Virus record (IMG/VR): IMGVR_UViG_3300032322_001045
Coordinates: 1 to 34,844 of that record
Source: a virus
Strand: one strand, 5' to 3'
Length of the DNA stretch: 34,844 bases
Each line of letters starts with the position of its first letter. The first letter of the stretch is position 1. Positions 1 to 5,802 of the stretch are shown here, piece by piece. The translations under genes and the position numbers were made by a program. The notes beneath the pieces were generated by a model, which searched no databases, was not told where the DNA came from, and saw only the letters and a list, made by a program, of their open reading frames with translations.

Positions 1-180
1 AATCGCCCGCCATGCCGGTCGCCACACCTCGCAATCCAGACAAGTCGGATCACCACAGTCTGGCTCGACATGAATGAGCAGCCTCTCGATGATCTTTACC
101 AACTGCGAGACGATCCAGTCGTGCTCGGTCACCGTCATTGTTGGAATACCGTCGATGATGCGTGTGAATTTTGGTTTCAT
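1..180 (-). CDS. Hypothetical phage protein, C-terminally cut by window edge
   Basis: The leftward reading frame starts at the ATG at 178-180 and stays open to base 1, so only the first 60 codons are visible. The start follows GAGGTGAGAG, the same ribosome-site block used by the next genes upstream. The visible protein begins MKPKFTRIIDGIPTMTV and contains a Cys-rich stretch, CGDPTCLDCEVW, near residues 46-57. That could bind a metal (inference). No family was recognised. It is the last gene in the window of the leftward chain that runs from 9271. Confidence 0.7.
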   Translation of the reverse strand, partial: MKPKFTRIIDGIPTMTVTEHDWIVSQLVKIIERLLIHVEPDCGDPTCLDCEVWRPAWRAI

Positions 181-183
181 CTC

Positions 184-423
184 TCACCTCTGCTTAAAGC
201 CCAGACGCCGGATACCGAGTTCGATCAGCATGGCTGCGTCCTCAAGGCTGTTCTGACTGCTGCTCATGGCTGTCTGCCACTCGCCACCGATCCTCTTGCC
301 GACCAGACCGACCGTGACGATCTGCCCGTCTTTAGCATCCTCCAGCCATTGCTCAAGCATTGCAATCGCGTCGGAGTTGTCGGGCGTAGTGGCTTTGATG
401 AATGGTTTGATGTTGTCGGTCAT
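184..423 (-). CDS. Small hypothetical phage protein (79 aa)
   Basis: This 79-residue protein (MTDNIKPFIKATTPDNSDA...) has no recognised domain. The start at 423 follows AAGAGGTGAGAG at good spacing and overlaps the stop of the upstream gene by 4 bases (ATGA), which indicates translational coupling. Its own stop lies inside the ribosome site of the next gene. The sequence is mildly acidic and mostly helical in character. Function unknown; the coding call rests on tight packing with its neighbours. Confidence 0.75.
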   Translation of the reverse strand: MTDNIKPFIKATTPDNSDAIAMLEQWLEDAKDGQIVTVGLVGKRIGGEWQTAMSSSQNSLEDAAMLIELGIRRLGFKQR

Positions 424-674
424 CTCTCACCTCTTGCTTCAAGCATGGCGTACGCGTGGATGTATCGAGCGATCTGTCTTGCGTTGTGTGGGTATCCTCT
501 TTTCATGACTTTGGTTCCGTCGCCCAGTTCTTCAATTACGTCCACTTTCCCTACCCGATCCAAAGCCACGCAAACATCTTCTTCTGAAGCATGCGCCGCA
601 AAGTAGTCGAGCAGCGTCATGCCTTGATATGCCGTCCCCGTTGGAAACGCTGGGCCACCTGTTGGTTTATTCAT
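420..674 (-). CDS. Small conserved phage protein with GGPAFP motif (84 aa)
   Basis: The N-terminus contains GGPAFP, then GMTLLDYFAAHA near residues 18-29, and ends with ARYIHAYAMLEARGER. From memory of the family, small proteins with a GGPAFP...GMTLRDYFAA signature and a C-terminal helix are widespread in proteobacterial phages and have no assigned function. The start at 674 follows AAGAGGTGAGAG and overlaps the upstream stop (ATGA). Its C-terminal ARGER is written by the ribosome site of the downstream gene. Confidence 0.8.
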   Translation of the reverse strand: MNKPTGGPAFPTGTAYQGMTLLDYFAAHASEEDVCVALDRVGKVDVIEELGDGTKVMKRGYPHNARQIARYIHAYAMLEARGER

Positions 675-955
675 CTCTCACCTCTTGCTCTGATTGCTTG
701 TCCGATGCTGTAAACATCAGCGCGTCCGACAGGCCAGTCATCACACAACTTCGCACACGCCTCGCGCTCGGCTTCTATTGCCCGCTCAATCCATTTTTGA
801 CTTGCGCCCCACGCTGTAGCTTCTAGACGCTTGCGCTCGGCTGCGGCGACAAGGGCGGCGAACCGCATAAGCCTCTCCCCAAACCCATCGGACAGGTCGT
901 TTCCCATCTCCCAGCCAGCCGTCTGCGCCATCTTGATAATGTCGTCCTTGGTCAT
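671..955 (-). CDS. Small conserved phage protein, AAERKR/EREACAK type (94 aa)
   Basis: This 94-residue, mostly helical protein has the segments GFGERLMRFAALVAAAERKRLE and EREACAKLCDDW. The pattern (rFAaLVAAaEReaCAkvc) recurs in many small phage proteins of unknown function (family recollection). The start at 955 overlaps the preceding stop by 4 bases. The C-terminus is again ARGER. A Cys pair near residues 67-71 is the only chemical feature that stands out. Role unknown. Confidence 0.8.
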   Translation of the reverse strand: MTKDDIIKMAQTAGWEMGNDLSDGFGERLMRFAALVAAAERKRLEATAWGASQKWIERAIEAEREACAKLCDDWPVGRADVYSIGQAIRARGER

Positions 956-1254
956 TTCTCCATCTCCTTCATGTAGAACTTCATCTCAACGATCCGGGCG
1001 CATTCCCTGAGCTTGCCGACGTTGGTTCGCTTCATGACTTCAATCGCAATCGCAACAAACGTCTCGACCTCGGCTCGCTCGTCATCACCCCACCCGATCA
1101 GTGCTGCCACGCAGGACTTCAGCCGCTCGTCCTTCATCTTGTCTAACTTCTCTACAAGATAGGCTAAGTCTTCTTGCGGCAGCGCCGCCCTCATTTGGAG
1201 CAGCTCAGTCATGCGCTGAGACTGCTCTTCGACGAAGTGCTTATCGGGTTTCAT
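952..1254 (-). CDS. Helical hypothetical protein (100 aa)
   Basis: The frame is open further upstream, but the ATG at 1254 is preferred because it forms TGATG with the stop of the upstream gene. The longer version would be nested inside that gene. The protein (MKPDKHFVEEQSQRMTELLQM...) is rich in Glu, Lys and Leu and looks entirely helical, possibly a coiled coil. No motif was recognised. It is coupled to genes on both sides. Confidence 0.7.
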   Translation of the reverse strand: MKPDKHFVEEQSQRMTELLQMRAALPQEDLAYLVEKLDKMKDERLKSCVAALIGWGDDERAEVETFVAIAIEVMKRTNVGKLRECARIVEMKFYMKEMEK

Positions 1255-1499
1255 CAGTCGCTCAACAACGCGCCGATGTTGGACTGGGGCCGGTACGTCG
1301 GTTCGATCAGATCCCTGATCTCTTGCGGGATCTTTGGCAGAGGGAACCAACCCACATACCACTGATCTTTCCCGTCCCACCACCCGGTTGAAGCGATTCC
1401 TGCCTTGTTCAGAAGTAAGACCTTCGGCCCCGTAGGGCAGTCGGCCATAGGACGGAAGACAAGTGCAGGGTCGGTGATCGCTGCTTTATTTGTGGTCAT
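1254..1499 (-). CDS. DUF551-like small phage protein (81 aa)
   Basis: Residues 14-56 contain VFRPMADCPTGPKVLLL, then WWDGKDQWYVGWFPLPK. This order (W/F-x-PMAd-P-G-x-vLl ... GWxxLP) resembles the DUF551 family found in phages and prophages, whose function is unknown. Assignment is by pattern only. The start at 1499 overlaps the stop of the upstream gene by 4 bases (ATGA), and the stop overlaps the next start, so it sits inside a tightly coupled operon. Confidence 0.75.
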   Translation of the reverse strand: MTTNKAAITDPALVFRPMADCPTGPKVLLLNKAGIASTGWWDGKDQWYVGWFPLPKIPQEIRDLIEPTYRPQSNIGALLSD

Positions 1500-1717
1500 T
1501 TCTTCTTCCTCGCTTGCCGTCCCGGATACGGATACAGGAAGCCTTCCATCGGGATGATACTCTCGGGCTCGTCGTAGAACCGACGCTCTTTCAACTCATG
1601 CTCCTGCAAGAACATGTGGGGGTACTTCGACCGCACGATCTCGATTGCCTTCTCAAGGGCTGCGTTGGGGCGGCTGCGGTCTTTGGTCTTCTTGATTGCT
1701 TTCAGTTCTTCAAACAT
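1496..1717 (-). CDS. Small basic hypothetical protein (73 aa)
   Basis: The frame is open to 1831, but the ATG at 1717 follows AGGAGAGCAGC and gives a 73-residue protein starting MFEELKAIKKTKDRSR. It has a helical N-terminal half and ends in a basic PGRQARKKK tail, consistent with nucleic-acid binding (inference). It overlaps the upstream gene by 8 bases. No family was recognised. Confidence 0.7.
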   Translation of the reverse strand: MFEELKAIKKTKDRSRPNAALEKAIEIVRSKYPHMFLQEHELKERRFYDEPESIIPMEGFLYPYPGRQARKKK

Positions 1718-1886
1718 TGCTGCTCTCCTGTTGTTGCGGTTGTGAGTGCTGCTCGGTGTCGAGCTTGCGGAAGAAGTGCCACTTGGTTTGGTACTCGGCT
1801 TGCTCTGACGGTGGTACCCACCCGTACTCACGCCATGTGCGCTGCACGTCGGTGGTCTTGCGGAACTTCAGAATCTGTTCGTTCAT
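1710..1886 (-). CDS. Small hypothetical protein (58 aa)
   Basis: The ATG at 1886 (MNEQILKFRKTTDVQR) follows GGAGATGTGAC and is preferred over an upstream in-frame ATG at 1922 that lies inside a strong hairpin. The 58-residue product has a Trp-rich centre (TWREYGWVPPSEQ, WHFF) and a Gln/His-rich tail. Function unknown. It is the first gene after the hairpin downstream of the DUF932 gene. Confidence 0.65.
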   Translation of the reverse strand: MNEQILKFRKTTDVQRTWREYGWVPPSEQAEYQTKWHFFRKLDTEQHSQPQQQESSNV

Positions 1887-1908
1887 GTCACATCTCCAAG
1901 GGTTAGCC

Positions 1909-1932
1909 GCCGCCCTCGACATTGAGGGCGGC
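1909..1932 (-). terminator. GC-rich stem-loop after DUF932 gene
   Basis: Arms GCCGCCCTC and GAGGGCGGC form a perfect 9-bp stem with a 6-base loop. It lies 18 bases past the stop of the DUF932 gene on the leftward strand. No T-run follows, so it may stabilise or trim the mRNA 3' end rather than stop transcription. Confidence 0.5.
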
Positions 1933-1949
1933 GAAGTGAAACAAAGAGA

Positions 1950-2921
1950 TCAGGCGAGCGCGAGGACGGCGTTGACTGCACGCTGCTTCAGGTCAGCGCC
2001 CTGACCCCACTGCGCAGCCACGAAGCGGTTCTCATCTGAGCGAGCGCGAGTCCAGTGGTCGATGTACTCGGTCACCGCGTTGACGTAGCCCCAGCCCGTG
2101 CCGTAGACACCGTCGAGCATCGCGCCCTTGCCGTCGCCATTGAACAGGTCGAGGATCTTGTTGAAGCCTGCGGAGGCGATGACCTTCTCGCCGCCGCCCA
2201 GCACCGCTGCCGTCATCTCCTCGGCCTTGTCCTTGTCGACCGGGATGTTGGCGAGTCGGGTGATCTGATGGCGGAACGCATCCCACGCTGCTTCGTTCAA
2301 GCCCATGAACTGCTTGATCTCCTCGGGATCGAACTCGGTGCGGTGGCTGATCTTGACCCACGGTGCGGCCTCGCCCACAGCCACAGCCAGCGTGTTGCGG
2401 CAGACAACCCGGATGGAAGTCCGCCGTGCTTCAGTCCGTTGCGAACCGTCGGCGCTTGTAGACAGCAGCAGATATCCCCCGATCTTATCCTTGACACTGG
2501 TCGGGCTGGCCTCCCCGATCTTGGCTGTCGCCCAGAAGCGCTTGCCTCCGTAGATCGTCCCAGCGGCAGAGAGTTCGAGGCCACCGACCTTCACGATGTC
2601 ACGGAAGAACTCGATGACCTGTGCGGGCTGCACGACCTTATAGGAGTCAGAGACAACGCCGAGGGCGTCCTTCGTATCCGAGCGCAGCAGGACATGCTTG
2701 TCGGCGATCTCCCGCATGGGGACAGCCGGATCGTGAGAGACGGGGTAGCGCACCTTGGCGCGCTGGATGCGCCAGTCCATCCCGGCAGCGACGCGCCACG
2801 CGTCGATGCTCGCACCGTCGGGCATGGCCTGCCCGAGACCGTGCCAAGGCAGACCGTCGGACTGGAGGTAGGCAAACTCGACTTGCTTGGTGATGGCGTT
2901 CGTGGTGAGTTCGTGAGACAT
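1950..2921 (-). CDS. DUF932 phage/plasmid-like protein (TIGR03299 type, 323 aa)
   Basis: The protein starts MSHELTTNAITKQVEFAYL at 2921 after CAGGAGAAACACC; an in-frame extension to 3131 is rejected because it crosses a terminator. Residues 25-60 carry LPWHGLGQAMPDGASIDAWRV, followed by a hydrophobic core and VVCRNTLAVAVGE near residues 170-182. This order is typical of the DUF932 (phage/plasmid-like, TIGR03299) family, which is usually 300-400 residues long. The function is unknown; it is common in phage early regions and on plasmids. The gene lies between its own candidate promoter and a downstream hairpin, so it may be separately controlled. Confidence 0.88.
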   Translation of the reverse strand: MSHELTTNAITKQVEFAYLQSDGLPWHGLGQAMPDGASIDAWRVAAGMDWRIQRAKVRYPVSHDPAVPMREIADKHVLLRSDTKDALGVVSDSYKVVQPAQVIEFFRDIVKVGGLELSAAGTIYGGKRFWATAKIGEASPTSVKDKIGGYLLLSTSADGSQRTEARRTSIRVVCRNTLAVAVGEAAPWVKISHRTEFDPEEIKQFMGLNEAAWDAFRHQITRLANIPVDKDKAEEMTAAVLGGGEKVIASAGFNKILDLFNGDGKGAMLDGVYGTGWGYVNAVTEYIDHWTRARSDENRFVAAQWGQGADLKQRAVNAVLALA

Positions 2922-2943
2922 GGTGTTTCTCCTGAAAGTTAAG

Positions 2944-2972
2944 ATGCTGCCATGCAGCGAAGGACTTGTCAA
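2944..2972 (-). promoter_or_regulatory. Candidate leftward promoter for DUF932 gene
   Basis: On the leftward strand a perfect -35 TTGACA (2967-2972) is followed after 17 bases by CAGCAT (2944-2949), a poor -10 with 3 of 6 matches. It sits just after the terminator at 2986-3024 and just before the DUF932 start, where a new promoter would be needed. Confidence 0.35.
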
Positions 2973-2985
2973 ACCATATACTACT

Positions 2986-3024
2986 TCAAACAAAGAAAGG
3001 GGGCAAGCCTTGCGGCAAGCCCCC
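2986..3024 (-). terminator. Rho-independent terminator, leftward
   Basis: On the leftward strand GGGGGC, a TT/TT internal loop, then GCC-GCAA-GGC (a GNRA tetraloop) and GCCCCC are followed directly by TTTCTTTGTTT. This is a classic intrinsic terminator. It closes the gene that ends at 3032 and separates it from the DUF932 gene. Confidence 0.85.
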
Positions 3025-3031
3025 GTGCTGC

Positions 3032-3382
3032 TTACTGCCGAACGATCTTGAGCTGCGACAAGGCGTCGTTGATTGCCTCCTCGATCTGCTCGTTGATGTC
3101 GTGCTGATCCAGCACGTCGCGCACCTGACATTCCCAGTCGATCTCGCTGAGTGCGTCCTCGATCAGGGAGTTGACCTGATTGGCGGTGAGGGCGTCCTCG
3201 ACGTGGGCCTCGAGCCTGTCGACGCGGCTGTCCAGCCTGTGCAGCAGGGCGTGGTCTTCCGTGGCGGTGTTCTCGGCGATAGCCTGCGCCTCGAGGCGCT
3301 CGATGCGAGCGATCAAGGGCTTGGTCGCCTGCTCGATGGCTTGGGCGAGGGCTTGGGCGATGATGGTGTTGAGATCAAACAT
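3032..3382 (-). CDS. Coiled-coil hypothetical protein (116 aa)
   Basis: The protein starts MFDLNTIIAQALAQAIEQ at 3382 after AAGGAGAAGTACC. It is almost wholly helical. Heptad-like stretches LIARIERLEAQAIAE and LLHRLDSRVDRLEAHVEDAL span residues 23-66, followed by a very acidic region (EDALSEIDWECQVRDVLDQHD). This suggests an oligomerising protein with no enzyme motif. The neighbours are cassette-like early genes, and the gene is followed immediately by an intrinsic terminator. Function unknown. Confidence 0.78.
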   Translation of the reverse strand: MFDLNTIIAQALAQAIEQATKPLIARIERLEAQAIAENTATEDHALLHRLDSRVDRLEAHVEDALTANQVNSLIEDALSEIDWECQVRDVLDQHDINEQIEEAINDALSQLKIVRQ

Positions 3383-3401
3383 GGTACTTCTCCTTGGTTG
3401 T

Positions 3402-3425
3402 GGGGGCGTTGATGTGTGTGCCCCC
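3402..3425 (-). repeat. GGGGGC/GCCCCC stem-loop (family B)
   Basis: Inverted arms GGGGGC and GCCCCC flank a 12-base loop, immediately before the ribosome site of the 116-aa gene. It belongs to a set of eight GC stem-loops in spacers between 3.4 and 5.8 kb. Confidence 0.6.
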
Positions 3426-3433
3426 GATGAAAA

Positions 3434-3451
3434 CCGGGACGGATGTCCCGG
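3434..3451 (-). repeat. CCGGGAC-N4-GTCCCGG stem-loop (family A, copy 1)
   Basis: Perfect 7-bp stem with loop GGAT (as read on the + strand), followed on the leftward strand by TTTTCATC. It is terminator-like and is the leftmost of eleven copies of this palindromic repeat. Confidence 0.7.
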
Positions 3452-3460
3452 CTTGGTTGT

Positions 3461-3474
3461 GCCCCCGAGGGGGC
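3461..3474 (-). repeat. GCCCCCGAGGGGGC palindrome (family B)
   Basis: A compact inverted repeat just 3 bases after the stop of the 73-aa gene. Together with the two stem-loops at 3402-3451 it makes a triple-hairpin spacer. Confidence 0.6.
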
Positions 3475-3476
3475 GG

Positions 3477-3698
3477 TTACTTGACAATCCGAACATCGTG
3501 CTGCGTCTCGATCCAGACCCGTGCCCCGCACGAAAGGGGCTTATTCGGCGAGTAGACGATCTTGCTCGGGCCTTTGATCTCTACTTCGTGGGCGTAGGTG
3601 TTGCCCTTGTAGGTCTTGATCGTTAGCACCGGATCTTCCGCCCCGGTCTTTGCGTTAGCTTTGACCACGTGCTGGTTCACGTGGATGATGGTTTTCAT
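3477..3698 (-). CDS. Small hypothetical protein, beta-rich (73 aa)
   Basis: The start at 3698 (MKTIIHVNQHVVKANAKTG) follows AAGGAGAATGAG. The product alternates hydrophobic and polar residues (PVLTIKTYKGNTYAHEVEIKGPSKIVYS), suggesting a small beta barrel, and ends in a basic IVK. No family was recognised. It is isolated from its neighbours by stem-loops on both sides. Confidence 0.72.
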   Translation of the reverse strand: MKTIIHVNQHVVKANAKTGAEDPVLTIKTYKGNTYAHEVEIKGPSKIVYSPNKPLSCGARVWIETQHDVRIVK

Positions 3699-3716
3699 CT
3701 CATTCTCCTTGGTTGT

Positions 3717-3732
3717 GCCCCCGTGAGGGGGC
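3717..3732 (-). repeat. GCCCCC-GTGA-GGGGGC stem-loop (family B)
   Basis: On the leftward strand this reads GCCCCC-TCAC-GGGGGC and is followed by ACAACCAAGGAGAA, the ribosome site of the 73-aa gene. The same block recurs at 5016-5031. Confidence 0.65.
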
Positions 3733-3739
3733 GGTTGGT

Positions 3740-3928
3740 TTACTCGATCCGATCCCTGACCCACGTCACCAGCAGGTGCGCATCGAGCGCTGCTTCCATG
3801 ACGCCCTCGAAGTACTCGGGGGTGTAGTCCTGCGGGTTGTCCAAGTAGTTGCCGAGGTCATTGGCGATAGCCATACTGAGTCGATGCAGTTGCAGCAGCG
3901 CTTCGCTGACGTTCTTGGGTTGTTGCAT
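3740..3928 (-). CDS. Small helical hypothetical protein (62 aa)
   Basis: The start at 3928 (MQQPKNVSEALLQLHRL) follows AAAGGAGAAGCACC. The sequence is acidic and predicted helical (SEALLQLHRLSMAIANDLGNYL, then a Tyr/Pro turn, then GVMEAALDAHLLVTWVRDRI). No motif was recognised. Like its neighbours it is one gene between two stem-loops. Confidence 0.7.
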   Translation of the reverse strand: MQQPKNVSEALLQLHRLSMAIANDLGNYLDNPQDYTPEYFEGVMEAALDAHLLVTWVRDRIE

Positions 3929-3947
3929 GGTGCTTCTCCTTTGTTGT

Positions 3948-3963
3948 GCCCCCCGAGGGGGGC
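3948..3963 (-). repeat. GCCCCCCGAGGGGGGC palindrome (family B)
   Basis: A perfect 16-base palindrome between the stop of the GP88-like gene (3971) and the ribosome site of the 62-aa gene. No T-run follows. Confidence 0.6.
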
Positions 3964-3970
3964 GGTTGGG

Positions 3971-4648
3971 TTAGTGTGCTTCGTACGACACGGTCGTGTC
4001 GCGTGACCAGCAGGTGCGGCAGTCCATGCACTTGCCGTCCTGCGCAGGGGCTGCGCAGCGCTCGCCTGTGGGGGTGGTGTGCTTGCTGTGCACGTTGGAT
4101 GTGGTGATACCCCGAACCCCTCTTAACGATTTAGGCAGCACCGCCGCCTTATCTATGTACATCGCAGACAAGCGGATCGTCAGGTTGGAGGGGATACCCT
4201 CCGGGCCGTGCTTGGCAACAAACTCTTTCACAATCCCGTACTCCCTCGTAGGCAACCAATGCTTGGTCTTGGGCGTACGCCTGCACACCTCGACGATCAT
4301 CTCAAGGTGCAGCAGGGACTGCACGTCCCCCGCATCGAACCAGCGGAAGTAGGGATCGATGTTGATGAGTGCTGTCATACCCCCGACCCACAGGTCGGGT
4401 TCGTCGAGTGCAGCGAGGCGTGCGTGCTGCGCAGGCTCGACGGTGGCGTGGTACTTAGAATAGTTGCCCTTGTCGGCGTAGCAATCAAAGCAGATGGTGC
4501 CGGGGATCTGCGCCATCTTCCAACCCGTCTGGCATGCCGCCACCGGGATAGACCACGACTTGCAGGGCATCTTGCTGGTCTGCGTGAGACCGCCCGTTGC
4601 TGCGATAGCGTCCTTCTTACGGGCGAAGGTGATGACTTGGAACTGCAT
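3971..4648 (-). CDS. GP88-like cysteine-rich phage protein (225 aa)
   Basis: The start at 4648 (MQFQVITFARKKDAIAATGG) follows CAGGAGAGTACC; the 17-codon extension upstream is rejected. Seen: SIPVAACQTG (33-42), ICFDCYADKGNYSK (52-65), RWFDAGDVQS (102-111), HWLPTRE (130-136), and a C-terminal cysteine knot with C198, C207, C210 and C213 (GKCMDCRTCW). This order matches the mycobacteriophage Gp88 family (gene product 88). The clustered cysteines suggest metal or Fe-S binding (inference). The biochemical role is not established to my knowledge. The gene lies mid-chain among small early genes. Confidence 0.82.
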   Translation of the reverse strand: MQFQVITFARKKDAIAATGGLTQTSKMPCKSWSIPVAACQTGWKMAQIPGTICFDCYADKGNYSKYHATVEPAQHARLAALDEPDLWVGGMTALINIDPYFRWFDAGDVQSLLHLEMIVEVCRRTPKTKHWLPTREYGIVKEFVAKHGPEGIPSNLTIRLSAMYIDKAAVLPKSLRGVRGITTSNVHSKHTTPTGERCAAPAQDGKCMDCRTCWSRDTTVSYEAH

Positions 4649-4665
4649 GGTACTCTCCTGAAAGA

Positions 4666-4681
4666 GGGGGCCGAAGCCCCC
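4666..4681 (-). repeat. GGGGGC-CGAA-GCCCCC stem-loop (family B)
   Basis: A 6-bp GC stem with a 4-base loop, just upstream of the ribosome site of the GP88-like gene and right after the family A palindrome at 4690-4709. Confidence 0.65.
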
Positions 4682-4689
4682 GATGAAAA

Positions 4690-4709
4690 GCCGGGACACG
4701 TGTCCCGGC
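4690..4709 (-). repeat. 20-bp perfect palindrome (family A, copy 2)
   Basis: GCCGGGACACGTGTCCCGGC is perfectly self-complementary and is followed on the leftward strand by TTTTCATC. It lies 15 bases after the stop of the 90-aa gene. It could act as a weak terminator or a protein-binding dyad. Confidence 0.75.
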
Positions 4710-4723
4710 GGTTGGTTAACTGC

Positions 4724-4996
4724 TTACTCGGTCACGCGCTTGCGACTTTTGTACTCGACCATGTTGAGGATGAACGCCCCCTCCACCTGCGGGCGGTACA
4801 TTGCGATGTCGTACTTGGAGGTCACCTCACCCGGCACGTACCAGATCCAATACGTCTGCTTGTGCTTGTCCATCGCCTTCATCAAGGCGTGCAGGTCGTC
4901 ACCCATACGCCACTCGAAGATGTTGTGCACATAGAAGTGGAAGGTGGGGTAGTTGAGGGGTACAAGTCCCTCGGTCATATCGATGTATTGCGTCAT
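4724..4996 (-). CDS. Hypothetical protein, aromatic-rich (90 aa)
   Basis: The start at 4996 (MTQYIDMTEGLVPLNYP) follows CCAAGGAGAGTAAGC. The protein is rich in aromatic residues (TFHFYVHNIFEWRMG, TYWIWYVPGE) with no signal peptide or membrane segment. It probably folds as a small alpha/beta domain (inference). No family was recognised. Stem-loops flank it on both sides. Confidence 0.75.
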   Translation of the reverse strand: MTQYIDMTEGLVPLNYPTFHFYVHNIFEWRMGDDLHALMKAMDKHKQTYWIWYVPGEVTSKYDIAMYRPQVEGAFILNMVEYKSRKRVTE

Positions 4997-5015
4997 GCTT
5001 ACTCTCCTTGGTTGT

Positions 5016-5031
5016 GCCCCCGTGAGGGGGC
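5016..5031 (-). repeat. GCCCCC-GTGA-GGGGGC stem-loop (family B)
   Basis: Identical in stem and loop to the copy at 3717-3732, including the ACAACCAAGGAGA ribosome site that follows on the leftward strand. This is a duplicated spacer. Confidence 0.65.
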
Positions 5032-5038
5032 GGTTGGT

Positions 5039-5212
5039 TTACTCTTCGCCGAAAACGATGTCGTCGCCGAGACGCTCGGCGGCTTCGTTTTGCAGGGCAT
5101 AAATCAAACGTAGGATGCCCGTAAGATCCTCCGCCACGGCTGGCGGGCTTTTAGAGATCACCAGCATGAGGGTTAGCTTCTGGCTGCGGAGCAGCGCCCA
5201 ATCGATGTTCAT
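5039..5212 (-). CDS. Small hypothetical protein (57 aa)
   Basis: The start at 5212 (MNIDWALLRSQKLTLML) follows AAGGAGAGTGAG. The 17-codon extension to 5263 would read through the family B hairpin and is rejected. The product has one amphipathic, weakly hydrophobic N-terminal helix and an acidic end (LGDDIVFGEE). No function was recognised. Confidence 0.68.
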   Translation of the reverse strand: MNIDWALLRSQKLTLMLVISKSPPAVAEDLTGILRLIYALQNEAAERLGDDIVFGEE

Positions 5213-5230
5213 CTCACTCTCCTTGGTTGT

Positions 5231-5246
5231 GGGGGCCGAAGCCCCC
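5231..5246 (-). repeat. GGGGGC-CGAA-GCCCCC stem-loop (family B)
   Basis: Same stem and loop as the copy at 4666-4681, in the spacer between the 154-aa gene (stop at 5254) and the 57-aa gene. Confidence 0.65.
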
Positions 5247-5253
5247 GGTTGGT

Positions 5254-5718
5254 TTACTCGCACACGATCTCGCGGATCTCTTCCTCGACCACGCGCTGCG
5301 TCACGCCCTTGACCACGACCCGACAGGTGGGCGAGTCGCTCTTGACGTAGGCGTAGATGCCTACGCGGAAGGTGAGTCCGTATGGATGCTTGTAGGTGAA
5401 GTAGAAGTCCCGGTTGGGTGCTCCGAAGGTGTAGTCCCTAGTGTCTGCCGTCCAGTCTGCGAACTTCTCGAGTAGACGCGTGAGATTCTTGTCCTTGAAC
5501 GAGGACAGACCGTCGAACGACAGGCTGAACCGCACGATCTGATCCCAGACCTCAGCGCCGACCCAGACGTCCCTCCGCAAGGACGGAGGGAACATCTCGA
5601 AGACCTTCTGGATCTCCGGCGCAGCCATCTTGAGCTTGCCGTCGAACTCCTTGATCTTGGCAGCTTCGGCACGGAGGGACTTACGCGCATTGAACAGCTT
5701 GCTGTTGATGAGAGACAT
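5254..5718 (-). CDS. Hypothetical phage protein (154 aa)
   Basis: The start at 5718 (MSLINSKLFNARKSLRAEAA) follows CAGGAGAAGTACC. A helical N-terminus (residues 1-40) leads into an alpha/beta body with many aromatics (DYTFGAPNRDFYFTYKHPYGLTF) and an acidic C-terminus (VVEEEIREIVCE). There is no catalytic motif, signal peptide or membrane segment. A frame-shifted 109-aa open frame inside it is a shadow. Function unknown; it sits in the stem-loop-separated early gene chain. Confidence 0.75.
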   Translation of the reverse strand: MSLINSKLFNARKSLRAEAAKIKEFDGKLKMAAPEIQKVFEMFPPSLRRDVWVGAEVWDQIVRFSLSFDGLSSFKDKNLTRLLEKFADWTADTRDYTFGAPNRDFYFTYKHPYGLTFRVGIYAYVKSDSPTCRVVVKGVTQRVVEEEIREIVCE

Positions 5719-5736
5719 GGTACTTCTCCTGAAAGA

Positions 5737-5758
5737 GGGGCGTTGGTTGGTGTGCCCC
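5737..5758 (-). repeat. GGGGC/GCCCC stem-loop, 12-base loop (family B)
   Basis: Arms GGGGC (5737-5741) and GCCCC (5754-5758) resemble the long-loop copy at 3402-3425. It sits between the family A copy at 5768-5785 and the ribosome site of the 154-aa gene. Confidence 0.5.
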
Positions 5759-5767
5759 GTTGAAAAG

Positions 5768-5785
5768 CCGGGACGTGTGTCCCGG
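5768..5785 (-). repeat. CCGGGAC-N4-GTCCCGG stem-loop (family A, copy 3)
   Basis: Seven-bp stem, loop GTGT, followed on the leftward strand by CTTTTCAACG. It lies 18 bases after the stop of the 107-aa gene. Confidence 0.7.
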
Positions 5786-5802
5786 ATCTTTGCTACTACT
5801 TC

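Noticed and set aside
1240-1260. CTGATGAAAC on the leftward strand at a gene junction
   Set aside because: The hammerhead-like string has no pairing partners around it; it is the TGATG stop-start overlap.
1254-1383. Longer starts for the 100-aa gene
   Set aside because: The extension lies wholly within the DUF551-like gene, and the ATG at 1254 forms the TGATG junction typical of this operon.
2055-2942. 295-codon open frame on the + strand
   Set aside because: It is antisense to the DUF932 gene, has no good ribosome site, and its product has no family-like pattern. GC-rich antisense shadow.
4208-5113. 301-codon open frame on the + strand
   Set aside because: Antisense to two leftward genes and crosses their spacers and hairpins.
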